DNA of 64,000 nt from NCBI GenBank assembly GCA_002803225.1, contig NXFV01001374.1, forward strand, positions 33,350-97,349, given 5' to 3'. The first letter of the stretch is position 1. The number at the start of each line of letters is the position of its first letter. The translations under genes were made by a program, and so were the position numbers. Below, piece by piece: positions 46,204-57,686 of this stretch. The DNA is from Gamarada debralockiae. Lineage: Eukaryota; Ascomycota; Leotiomycetes; Helotiales; Hyphodiscaceae. The notes under the pieces were generated by a model. The model was not told the DNA's origin and searched no databases. It was given only the letters and a program-made list of their open reading frames with translations.

Positions 46204-46437
46204 ATGTCTCTACCTTCTCTCCTGGCTTTACGCGAAGCCCTTATTGCCCTCCTCAACCTTCTCTATCATGAATTGGAGACTGCATGCGTATCCGAAATGA
46301 ATCGCGCCCTCGAGACTGTTTTTCCGGAGCTTCATGGACGGACCTTGAGGCATTTATTGGAGGAAACTGTCGCTAATCGGTTGTATCTACGACTTATTCT
46401 GCTTTTGAAAGTTAAAGACGATGCGTTGGAATGGTGA
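46204..46437 (+). CDS. Small hypothetical protein, 77 residues
   Basis: ATG 46204 (context ACAATGTC) opens MSLPSLLALREALIALLNLL, YHELETACVSEMNRALETVF, and ends VKDDALEW at 46437. The peptide is Leu-rich and strongly helical, with regularly spaced acidic and basic residues (TLRHLLEETVANRLYLRLIL). No family is recognised. An 80-residue ORF overlaps the end in another frame (46431-46673) and is not obviously spliced to it. The composition looks more protein-like than neighbouring ORFs, but coding is unproven. Confidence 0.35.
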   Translation: MSLPSLLALREALIALLNLLYHELETACVSEMNRALETVFPELHGRTLRHLLEETVANRLYLRLILLLKVKDDALEW

Positions 46438-48323
46438 GAAACAGCCGGGAGGAAGAGAATAAAGCCATGCCTCGAAAAGATTCCTCCTATGTTTCACGAG
46501 AGGCTCTTGACTATTTTGTTGGAAAACATTATTCCTATTCATACTTCTACCACCATCAGACCCCAGCTTTGCCTCCCTCTCCCCAATCGAAACCCACGGC
46601 CATTGAGAGAAGAGAAACCACACCAAACGTCTTCCAAGATATGCCGTTGACGGGGAGAGGCTTTAGCAGGTGAACTCAAACACATTGATATCATAATGCA
46701 ATTCAGTTGTTATTTGACCTTACGAAGGTGACGCTAGTAATAACTACGATGCGAATAGTTGGCATGGGAATTGCGGACGTGGTGCAGCGATGACGAGCGC
46801 CGAGGTTGACTATAGGTACATTAAAGCATTGCCCCTGCAACTACGCCTTGCTAAAAGGGGCAAAGCTACGCGGCTAAAAGTGGGACCAACTTTTCATGAG
46901 AGAGCGCATTTGAAGCTTGCAGTAGCATTCATTATTTGAGCTTTGACTAACGCAGCAGTTAGGAAGTCGTAATCCCACATCTGACCCGTCACCTGACCCC
47001 GCACCTACCTACCCTTGATTTCCCTCAGCCAGAACTGCAGCTAGAAGAGGCAGGAGACCTTCTAGTAAAAGGGGATACAGGAGAGCTACCCGCTGTAGAG
47101 GATTAAGAAAGGGACAGTGATACGATTATAGTAGGAAATTCACACTTTTAATACTTTTAATATTTCTGATGGTCAGGCGCAATGACTAGTGCTTTTACTC
47201 TCGAGAAACACTCGTTCTATTAAGACAATAGAGTATTGTGAATTCCATAGTTGATTTCAGAAACAACCGTGCTGCCTCAGCTGTTAGCAAGACTCTGCTT
47301 TGGCAGGATGATTATGATAGTTGGATCGATGCATCGTATTAGGCTTGGCTGAAGTGGCAAAGACGATAAAATGCTACCATTCTCTGCTCTGTAATGGTTT
47401 GAATGTCTGTTGAAATGAGACCCGCACTGTGAGCTTTCAATTATATATCAGATACTCCTTATAAATATCTTACGTCTTCACAAACCTGAGTTTAGCCAAC
47501 TAGGAATTGCATTACCTCTACTGCAATTGTAAAATATGTGCTAAAAGTTGGAGATATGTCGGTTGTAAGGTCACGTGGCAACTACTCTCGGGCTCCAGAG
47601 TCCTGGAACTATTCCTTTGGAGTATTCCGGGCGGGTATTTCGCATATGTTATAATTCCATGGAAGCAATTTTAGTCTTGAAGACTTAGAAATAAGTCCAA
47701 TCTGACGTTCGTGGTGAGACTCAATGATGGGTCACAAATTTAAATCGCGAGCGAGCCGCATTTGGCTTTCACCTCTTCACTTCCAAAATCCTCAGCCCTG
47801 CGAAAGAATACCACCGGGACAACATAGAATTCATACTGGTTGGCTGTTGGCTATTGGGGGTTGTTCAGCCTACGGCCTGCATCTCATCATGATCTTCCAT
47901 GCAATGAAAGGCAGAAGCACCTCAATCGTCACGTCAGACACGTCTGCAGACTTTGATTCGACAAAGTACGATTGATTTCAAAGACTTCGAGCGATTCCCT
48001 TCCGAAGGAGGACTTCCTCGGCTCGGATCTTTCCAGCTCGTCTATTAGTTCTTCATCAGGCGTCGGGGACGTCCGGGGGTGCAGCAACATTTGCCAATAG
48101 TGCATTCGTGGCTATTGATGTGTCAGAGGGAAGACATTTGAAAACGGCAAGCAGAGGTCGTTGAAAAAGCACTCGGGTGGTGTGGATGCAGATGTCGCTG
48201 ACAGATCATCTGACGCATTCCCGCCGATTTAATTGATCAATAGTATCTTCCCGCATAATATCTACGATGCTTTCTGAATTGGCGAATTATTTCAGATCCT
48301 TCGTGCATTTACGGAGGTACATG
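46438..48323. other. AT-rich gene-poor stretch with possible transposon debris
   Basis: No domain-bearing ORF. Around 47010-47130 a frame with E/L/D-rich text ending IIVGNSH resembles the acidic tails seen in fungal transposases, but it is too short to assign. The rest shows nothing. Confidence 0.35.
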
Positions 48324-48425
48324 CCCAAAGTATTATTACACCGCCTTAATTCTGCCACCAACCAAATCATTTTGCCTTTACAAAATAAATCTTTGCGAGC
48401 GAAGGCGGTGTAATAATACTTTGGG
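48324..48425. mobile_element. 102-bp fold-back element with perfect 24-bp inverted repeats
   Basis: 48324-48347 and 48402-48425 are perfect inverted repeats (outer CCCAAAGTATTATTACACCG, inner CCTT). They enclose a 54-bp loop with no coding. The size fits a very small MITE or a snap-back remnant. No convincing target duplication is visible in the flanks. Confidence 0.6.
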
Positions 48426-48810
48426 GTAGACAAGGAATAGGAAGATCTATCTCCAATCAACGTGCAGGGTTTCTGACACCTTATTCGCCATGGCAGCTAG
48501 CAAGGGAGGGAGCTCCTCTTTCGTTGCGTCGAGGCTCTGCTCTTGTTTGATGTATGGACAGCTGAAAGCCACCAGTCGAACCCCACTTAAAGCCACGGAC
48601 TCGGTCACTTGTGTTGCCGACTGATTATTTTACAATGATTGGACCTGCAACATTCTTGGCGGTAATATTGACGGTGCATTACGACTTTGTTGGCAAGATG
48701 CAGTACAGTGGATTCAGACAGCTACACAATTGAGCTGCACACGCGGCAGATTTGCGCAAGGGAGTGACGGCCCTCGGGAATTAGAATTGTGCGGCCATAT
48801 ATATGCAATC
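48426..48810. other. Upstream region of the SesB-ankyrin-CorA gene
   Basis: 385 bp with no ORF of note. An ATATATAT-type sequence just before 48811 could be a TATA element or 5' UTR. Confidence 0.4.
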
Positions 48811-51800
48811 ATGTCCGGCATGATGGAACAAAATTGCCGCTTTGTAAGTCAAAAGGTTCAGAAACCTAACGTCTCCTGTGCTCGCATTCACCTTCTCATG
48901 GCATATATTCAATCATTTCCAACATCGGCAAGACGAACTGCGGCCAAAAACGTGCCATTGTTGCCAGTAAATCGAGCACATGTTATCGAATCCAAAGAAT
49001 GGCGGCCAGCTTCAGATTCTAGTGGAGAGGTATTGACCAACTGCTTTTTCTTAACAACTGTAACTTTGTTGACCTTCATAGTCTTCTCATGAGAACTTAG
49101 GTCTTAAAACACTCTATGATCCCCGCAAGAACGGCTATCCCGGTGAGCCGGATTTCGATATCGTCGCCGTACATGGGCTACTTGAGTCAGCAGAGCATAC
49201 TTGGACATGGCCAAGCCAAGTTAGTGATGGAGCCCCGGACAAATACTCATCGCATCGACAGCCAGGCATTTCGAGTTTTGTCCGAGATGCTTTATCGCCC
49301 CTGAGCGACACGCTGGAGAAAACTGGATTGCGACATCGAACGTCACAGAATGGAGAGCAGCAAGAACAAGATGTCTCTATTCAAAAACCCAAGAAAGCCC
49401 GAAGAAGGAGAAAACACCGGAAAGTGAATTGGCTTACGGACCCAGAGATGCTTCCGAACTCGTTTCCCCATGCTCGCGTCATGAGTTTCAACTATGACTG
49501 GAAACGGCGATCGACTACCTTTCGGATCCGCAATGATGCAGCAAACCGGCTACTGAACGCGCTGGCTGAGGACCGAGAAGACTCCTTACGATTTCCTCCT
49601 AGGCCAATAATCTTCGTTGGCCACAGTTTCGGCGGCGTTGTGATACAGACCGCTTTGGTGCTGGCGGAGCAAGAGAAGTTTGTTCCTTACGTCCCGAGAA
49701 AGAATGACCTTGGGTGGCAAAAGAAAAAGGATACGCGAAGCGAAATTTTGAATGCTACCGTCGGAGTAATTTTTCTCGCCACGCCATTCAAGATCACGAA
49801 GTCGATTCGAGAGCGTTGGGCAGAAGTTGGTGTTGACCTAGATGGTTCTGATAGTAAGGCTTACGAATCGCGCATCATGATGCAAGAGCAGTTTGAAAAA
49901 GTAAACACATCAAATGCAAATTCCAGCAAGTCTTCAGACCACTTCAATTCGGACTTCCTCAGTACGGCTCGTGAGGAGCAATATCGACTGGCATGCTTCT
50001 ACGAAAAACACCCAAGATTATCAAAGGGGAGTGTAAGCGTAACTAACCCAACGTCCTTTCCGCTATATGGATACTAAAAGTATAATAGTCCTTCCTTGAC
50101 CAGGATTCTAGTACGCTCCCTGGTTACCCCAAAATACCACTTATGACGAATCATACGAGTATGAGTAAATTCTCTAGTGAAAATGATCGGAGCTACCGCA
50201 TTATTACAGATGCGATCAAAGGTTTCCTCGACTTTGCTCCCACTCGGCAGTTATGGAAGGCAGTACGCATGGGAAAAATCAGGGGCGTTCAAATGATGCT
50301 TGATCTGGGGGCCGATCCCAATCTCCAAGACATCGAAGGCGAGAGCGCTCTACACAAGGCAGTACGATGTAACGGGAACTCAATTCGGGTCATAGAGACA
50401 CTGCTATCGAGAGGTGCCGACATTGATCTGAAGGATGTTGAGCAAAATACAGCCCTTTCTATTGCGGAAAGCGAATCGAAGGATGACATTGCTAGATTCC
50501 TACGAAGGAATGGAGCTACTCGAGAGTTTTGGGATATGAAAAAGATAGGAAATGAGCACCCACTCGACAAGATATACATGGATGGACCCAGTCACAGCTC
50601 GAACATGGAGAGGAGATGGGATCAGGAAGTTCTTGACTCTAATTGTGAAGACGCCTGCCGCAAATCCACCCTGTCGATAACTCACTTTAGTCGATGCGCT
50701 GGCGGCCCTCTGGGTCGCTATCGATCAAAAACTTCGGTGTTTGATGCTCTATATGACGAGTATTCTAGCAAGGATATCATCGAGAATGCTTTCACGGAAT
50801 ACCAGAGGGTGAACGAGATGGAGGCACAGTCAGCTTCATTCACCTGGTATCATCTACCAGCAAATAATGTAAGTCAAGTCAATCCCGAATTCACCATCGA
50901 CGGATTTGGTTCTGACAGCGTATTGTTTGACAAAAGATGGCATGGGTCGAGGTATGTGACCTGCTTCAATGCGAATATGGACTGCCCTCATTTTGTGCTT
51001 CAGAAACTCTTTACTATAATATTCAAAAATTGGCTCCAGAAAGACGCCGCGGAGGCTTTAAGATCGCTACGATCGTTGTCCGGAGAGCAGCAAAGGTTGA
51101 ACACGTCAAATTTATATATGCAACCAGATTGTAAGACTGTGGGCTTAAAATTCACAGCGAAGAAACAGCAAATGGCACTTCAGGTAAGTAACCAATATTG
51201 ATACAAAGTTTCATATCACTAAGTAATACGCAGACTTTTGAGGTGGAACAGGAGGTAGAACAGAAGGTGGCCCTAAAACTCTTTGTGGGTGGATTTATCA
51301 TTACTTCTACTCTAACTATCTCCTTTTATTGTGGGGCAGAATGCTTATTGGCTTGGATAAAGATGCCCTACTTGCACTATGAGAAAAGCACCTCTCAAGC
51401 AGAAATGAGGAAATGGATGGATCAGTCAACAAAATCATACGACAGACAGGCCATTTTCAAACAGAAACCAAGCGAGATAATATTCACTTCGACGAATTTG
51501 CAAGAGTCAGATTTGGAAGACGAGCCGAGCCTGGCTTCCAAACCAGGACCAAAGCCAGAAGAAGGTCTCTTTGGTGAATTCATCACCAAGTGCATAAAAG
51601 ACCCCCCAGAACAATATCTTATTGGCGGATATCTCAACAAGGAACCTCCACTACATATGCGGCGATCACTGGACCAGTTCTACTCTATTAGCAAGCTGGA
51701 CGATATGATCGACTACCTTGGTATGGATCAAGTTGTTTACAAGCACTTCGATAAGAAAATGCCCAAGAGGAGGTCCCAGCCAAGTCCATCGCTAGCTGAG

Positions 51801-53383
51801 GGCAGGGAAACTGGAACAATGACAAGTAAGTCTCTTAGAAATGTGACGTCTGAAAACGAACACCCGGAGACTAGAAATAGTGAGGCCTTCAAAGAGTTAC
51901 TTCAAAGATGGGAGAAGCAGAACAAGACTGCCGAAGAACATCCGATCGTCATTGTGGATCAGCTCTGGCTTTGGATAATCGACGAAGGTAAGCTTTCCAG
52001 GCTCAAAATATTTTATTTCTGACGGATGCTGTTAGACTCCATAATCACGAGCTTTCCACAAGCTAGTGAGCCTTCTCCCAATGGTATCTTCGAAAGAATT
52101 GAGGAAAAGCTAAAGGGATCCGAAGTCAACAATATCGGTGATCTGGCTAGCCTGATTATAGATGAGTGTGCTGGTTTCTTAGACCGTTGTAGAGCACCGG
52201 AGAATATTGCCATCCTAGATATCTATGACGAGACTATAAGTTATGCAGTTCGTTTGCATCATCCTATTTGAATCCCGTAGAATCTGACACCCTTCTAGAT
52301 GAAACAACAAGTCGAATTCTTTGACCGGTTTACGGAAAAGGTATTAATGTACGCTGCGAGAGAGGAATATCGCAATCTCCGCAAAGTCGGCAAGCATTTT
52401 GGAATGGAGCAAGAACTTCGCCTCAAATACAGGGATAAGTGTAGCTTTATTCTATCGAAAGATTTCGATCCAGCTTTCTTTTCAATCATTGAAGAAACGG
52501 AACTTCTTCGCGAGATTATGGGCGCCAAAGAGGAACTTAACATCATCAAGCGTATCTTGGAGCAACAGGAGAGGATCATTGACAAAGGATTCAAGCCAGT
52601 GGCGACCAGGTCTAAAGACAATGAAGCGTTAAAAAAGTTCAACGGCGGTTCTATGCCGGCTGCTCCACCGATGTTAGAGACTTCCATAGTGGAGTGTAGA
52701 GATAATCATGTGAGGAATGCAGAAACGATACTCTCCACGATTCAAAATAGCTTAAGATCCGTTAAGGCGATGCTTGAGCGGGCTGATGAGGTTTGCGATG
52801 GTGTAAGTAAGCCCTTGTCGACGAGCCAGTCATGTATTAATTTCCCAGCTCAAAACTTTGTTGGATCTCAAACAGAAAGAGATCAATGTCTGGAAGGCTC
52901 GTACAACTCGATCAATAAATCAAGACAATGAGACACAGTCAAAGGCATGTTTTTAATCTGTATCCTTTGCGTTTGCTTCACTAAGACTTACTTTCTAACC
53001 CTTTGACCAGATAATTCTGACATTTACTATCGTGACAATTGTTTTTGTAAGCCGTCTCATGGTTACTGTAGTATATTACTAAAGTTTGCTTCTTAGATGC
53101 CGCTCTCTTTTTTGACATCTTTCTTCGCTCTTAACGTGGACCAGTTTCCGCGTAATGTTGATGGTGGAGTCGAATTCAGATTACCTTGGGTGACGGGCCT
53201 GATATGTACGCTTAATTTCCCCAGTGTCATGTTCTAGTTTGTACACATACGCTAACGTTAAATATAGTCGGTCTAACTGCGGCATTTGTTGTGCCTTTCG
53301 TGACCGGAGCTTTAATTTGGTTCGCGCCAAGTAGAGCTCGCAACTTGTTCGGGCCACTGAGTAAGAAGAGAACATCATCGTAG
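48811..53383 (+). CDS. SesB-type alpha/beta hydrolase - ankyrin - CorA-like membrane protein
   Basis: Twelve exons: 48811-49029, 49082-50032, 50104-50868, 50937-50951, 51004-51183, 51234-51987, 52036-52247, 52299-52802, 52849-52944, 53011-53046, 53097-53205, 53268-53383. They keep frame throughout and give about 1,318 residues. The start is uncertain. The N-terminus is a SesB/lipase-like hydrolase (FDIVAVHGLLESAEHTW; nucleophile elbow FVGHSFGGVV, Ser about 255; VIFLATPF) with a polybasic insert KKARRRRKHRK. Ankyrin repeats follow (about 439-530; LDLGADPNLQDIEGESALHK). The C-terminal half matches the fungal CorA-like domain (HLPANN-MAWVE, MPYLHYEK, VDQLWLWIIDE, DSIITSFP). It ends with two membrane segments (IILTFTIVTIVFMPLSFLTS; GLTAAFVVPFVTGALIWFAP). 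Exon 4 is 15 bp. Intron 9 is GC-AG. An alternative in-frame intron at 51288-51365 is possible. It may be a membrane-anchored receptor or channel; function is inferred. Confidence 0.78.
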
Positions 53384-55064
53384 AAAAGTGGCCTGTCAAA
53401 GTTGCTACTGATCAAAGCTTTGAGAAAATTAAGATGTTCGAGCTGATGTGTTCTTCTGGTTGTTCAGCACATCTTACCTTTACTGAATGGAAGCGTAACG
53501 TATAGTTGAATAAGAATGGGCTTGATGACATTAGGGGTCTGTTATCTCTTTGGTACACTAGCTATTGTCACCTGCACAACGTATCTATACTATAAATGAG
53601 CTCTCGTCAAAGTCCTGACACCCGAAACACTCCAACGCCCTTCAACCACTACATTTTTGACTTCAAATGTCCGTTCTTCATCAGTCCCATTCACTCCGTT
53701 TTCCCTCTGGGGACTGGACTATCTCACTTCCTCGGCTTTACACGATCTGACGTGGAACTATGGCCATTGCACATATTTCGAGAGAGATGATCCAAAGAAG
53801 CAGGACATCCTCCAAAGGTCATTTCCCCGCAAAAAGGAAGGGGAGAGGGGGAAAAAAAAAGCAAGGTTTTCATCCAACAAAGCGGGAAAGGTAATCTAAC
53901 AAGCGAGGGGCGTCGTCCGGCAGCGAGGGTGGTTATCAAGCGAGGTCATCCAATAAAGTTATCCAAGATCATTCAATAAGCGGCTAGAATAAGTTTTCCA
54001 ACACCCAAGGTATTTCTCGCCTCCAAGTAGCCCAGGTTTTGGTTCACAAAAGATGACGCTGCGGCTTCGCGTTCCTCTCGGAGGGAGCGGAGAAATATCA
54101 TCCATGACATTTCTATCTGGCGAGCCCCCTTCTGGTAGCCCACTCGTGATGGAGTTGAGTGATGGACCAACCAGTCTCGAGTTGCCCGCCGCATCAATTG
54201 ATTGGAAGCCCCGCTGATTGAGTGCAAAATCAGTAACTGTCGTCAATTGTCAGCATGACACAATTCTGCGGCATACTTAAAAGAAGTGCTTCACGCAAAT
54301 TCCTTTCCTCTAGGATGGCTTTCGTCCGGACAAAATGCTCCATACATTGACCTGTTGCCATTCTAATGATTGGTCACCTTCGATTCGTAAGTATGCCCAG
54401 ATGCACCTTCCTGCCAGCATCTCATGTTATCTCTTTACATGCTAGATAGCCTCAGAAGGTTGAGCAATGATCCTCGTACGATCTATAAGCCTTCGGCAAT
54501 CCTCGAACAAGAGATAAATGAGTTTGTCAAAATATGATTTGTGTGGAGCTTTGCGTCCGTGCTAGCTTCTCAGTTTTTGATGACGTTGCGAAAAACATCT
54601 ACGGTACAACTGTAAGCGAGCCCCAGGCAGCAGGGATGCAAGCCTCACTATCGCCCACCGCACACTGGATCAATCTCCAGGTCCACAGGGATAGATAGAA
54701 TTTTTAGCACACGGAGTCATCTCCGGGCGGATACCGGATTCACATTCCACGACACACTAGGATCACTCAATACTATCGGAAAGGTATTAGTTCGAATGAT
54801 ATGTCACCAGTCAGGGCTCAGAACGTCTTTGACGTAAACGTTAAAGTAGGTATATTGTGCGTGTACGACTTTATATGAAGCTACAGCATGAATCACTCTA
54901 TACGTCACGACAGGCGCGGTACGAGATGTGTTAACCTACGTCACTGTCCTGATGCTTTGGTGTAACTCTCAACACTTATCATAGCAAGTCCCCTACTCTC
55001 AAACTCTACCCATATTCCTTTGTCGTTGACAACTTCCCTGTCCCAACCTCACAAAAATTGCTCT
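53384..55064. other. Gene-poor region of 1.7 kb
   Basis: Short ORFs only. The last part should hold the hemerythrin promoter. No repeat or RNA gene was found. Confidence 0.4.
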
Positions 55065-55809
55065 ATGTACAAATTAAGATCCGTTCCATTTGGCATTCAA
55101 GTCAGCAGAATCCAATATCCTCCGAAGCAATTTAGCAGCTTTCTCTCCACTACCTCGTACATGATGGCAGCGATTACCAGCGCAATTAAAAAGGACCATC
55201 GAGAAATCGAGGAGTACTACAACAATATCCTCAACGCGCCTGATAACGATACGGCAACCCGTTGGCAAAATCAGTTTACATGGGAGCTTGCACGACACTC
55301 GATCGCGGAGGAGTTAGTGGTATATCCTGCTTTCGAGAAGAATTTGGGTGATCGCGGCCATAAAATGGCCGAAAAAGATCGACAGGAACACCAAACTGTA
55401 AGTCCTTGTAATCTACCATGACCTAAACCTTATTTTTGGAGTTAAATTCTAAAATAACGACCAGGTCAAAGAAAAACTCAAGGTGTTCCAAAACTTGAAA
55501 TCCGGCACAGCAGATTTCATCCCGAGCTTGAAGTCTCTTATGGACGATCTGGCCCAGCATATCAAGGAGGAGGAAACAGAAGATTTGCCGGCTCTTGAGG
55601 CCGCTCTTAGCAGCCAAGAAGGGGAGGAATTAGCAAAGTCTTTTGGTCGAACAAAGGCATTTGTTCCGACTCGTAGTCATCCAACAGCTCCAAGTAAGCC
55701 CCCGTTCGAGACCGTTGCGGGCTTGATGGCCGCTCCTCTTGACCATCTCGCCGATTTGCTGCGCAAGTTTCCAGATGAAACTACCAGCCCAAATCCATCG
55801 ACAAAATAA
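55065..55809 (+). CDS. Hemerythrin/HHE-domain protein, possibly mitochondrial
   Basis: Two exons, 55065-55397 and 55465-55809, encode 225 residues. The 67-bp intron starts GTAAGT and ends CCAG. The start at 55065 gives an N-terminus without acidic residues and with Arg/Lys/Ser (MYKLRSVPFGIQVSRIQYPP) that could target mitochondria. An ATG at 55161 would give a short form lacking it. HHE ligands are visible: IKKDHREIEEYY, ARHSIAEELVVYPAF, RQEHQTVKEKL and QHIKEEETEDLPAL. This four-helix domain holds a di-iron site. Related fungal proteins are thought to bind or sense O2, NO or iron. It lies near a catalase gene, but no shared regulation is shown. Confidence 0.9.
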
Positions 55810-57686
55810 AATATCTCAAGTGTAGAGAAAACAACCTCGTCCAATAATACACGATTGTTTGTAGCGCTTATCGTTATCATTATTCGCCAGTAATTGATTC
55901 TTTGTGAATGTGCAACTTGAATTTTCATACGCTTTATAAAGGCAGAGATAAGTCAGATTGGTTTAAAGATTGCTATCTGTTCACTAAGCTTGGTGGTCCT
56001 CTCCACCGTTTTCTCTCGAAGTACATCTCCCACGGCAAAGCGTTAACACCTAGCTCCGCATCCGCGTTCTCCAACCTATTAATCTCACCTATACCATACC
56101 AGCTTGTTCGATATCGGGTTCGTTACATGAGAATTTTCCATTGTCGTCTTGGACTGAGCTATTGCTGCTATAGCCTGAGCTGCGGGTGAGCCGACCGAGT
56201 CAGGCTGAGCAAAGTGAGCCACGGAGGTGAGCCTATGCGTGCACAGAAGCAATCAATTTAGACTTCTCGGCTACGACTGTCGCCGTCTGACATTATAATC
56301 TATGACTAATAGCGAACCATTATATATTAACCGCTGACGTGTCGCGGCCGTTACAAGATATATTAAAGTGGAACCATCCAGAGTAGCTATTTTGATAATT
56401 TTTTGTCCTATCCTTAATTCACACCGCGAAGTAAAAGATTCAAGAGGTGTTAGATTTCTCGATTTGCTGAACCGCAATCGAATCCGATATATTAACCGAA
56501 GGATGCATACTTATTTGTGGGAGACAAGCCAGCGTTCTCTGTACTGACCCCGCCGCATGATATAGGTTCATATCTTGCAGGGTTTTCTGCACTGATGCAG
56601 CTTGGGACAACGCCGCAAGTCTCATTTAAACTGAAGGCGAAGAAAAAGGGTATGGTATAGCGGTTTGACAGTCGACCTGCTGTACACTCTATGAACAGTG
56701 GACTTGAAACGGTCATTGGTAAGTCGCATAAGATAACATCCCATATTCACGACGAATGTGTCAGGAATTGGTGGTGCTTTGATCCATTGTCCGTCTTTGT
56801 GAGGACTTGTAGGCCGCCAGTCATGTCATGCCAGAGATTGTGAAGCACTGGAAGGTCGGTGTGGGTATGCCCCGTATAAAGCTTCCAACAAGATTCGAAG
56901 AGCACTAAGCGCTGCGTTGAGCAGGTGAGCACTCTTTATCGGTAACAGCGTTATCCGTGGGCGTGCGAACTAGATCGAAGTTGACATTCACCAGAAGGGC
57001 TAATGATTCCCCGACCCCACCTCCTCCCTACTTTCTCATTACTTTCTCATCACCAAAACCCTTCTTCAACTTCACAGCTTTATTCCTGAACCACAACTAC
57101 GAAACTGTCGAGCCCGACGCCTATCTCCCCAAGGGGGGTGATCCCCACGAGCCCCTTCGGGTCGGGGGAGCCCCTCCCCTCCCTTTCGTCGGGCTTAGGG
57201 TGGTCATTCCAAGGTATCAAATCGAGTTTAGGTGTGGGAAATCACTAGCCCCACAATGACACCGTTGAATACCTTTAGCTTGTCAGCGATCGCTTCATAG
57301 TTTCGACACATAACTGACTTCATCGCTTCTGCGCTGGAAGAATTATCTCACTGCTCAGAGAGCGGAGAGAAACCTCCTGACTAGCGCTGTCCGATGGGAG
57401 CACCTGATTGGTTGCCACACGGCTGTCGTCTCTAAATCATTCTACATACGCATATTCATTATTGAAGTTGGCAATCTTTTGGATTCTTTTAATTAAAAAA
57501 GGTTGGATCACCAAGGTAGGATTAGCTAGCGTAGTGTGTAGTACTGCAACTGGGAACCACGGACATGCGTAAGTAGATGTCACGCAATTCGTGTTAGACC
57601 TTTCTGCATTATATATTGTCGGGCTGTGCCTCGAGGGTATCCAATTACTCATGAAGTCAGTCGTACGACGTACTTAACACGGAACC
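55810..57686. other. Gene-poor region between hemerythrin and catalase
   Basis: About 1.9 kb. It includes GAGCC-rich text near 56180-56235 resembling degraded repeat, a GC-rich block with a 9-bp inverted repeat (57111-57119 and 57187-57195) and an inverted CCAAT box (57407-57411) that may belong to the catalase promoter. Confidence 0.4.

Noticed and set aside
46431..46673. 80-residue ORF overlapping the end of the small hypothetical gene
   Set aside because: No usable intron links it and its composition is low-complexity.
46950..47130. Possible transposase tail
   Set aside because: Too short and lacks any catalytic motif; noted only as debris.
56180..56235. GAGCC/GTGAGCC-rich text
   Set aside because: Looks like degraded repeat, but I cannot define ends or a second copy in the window.
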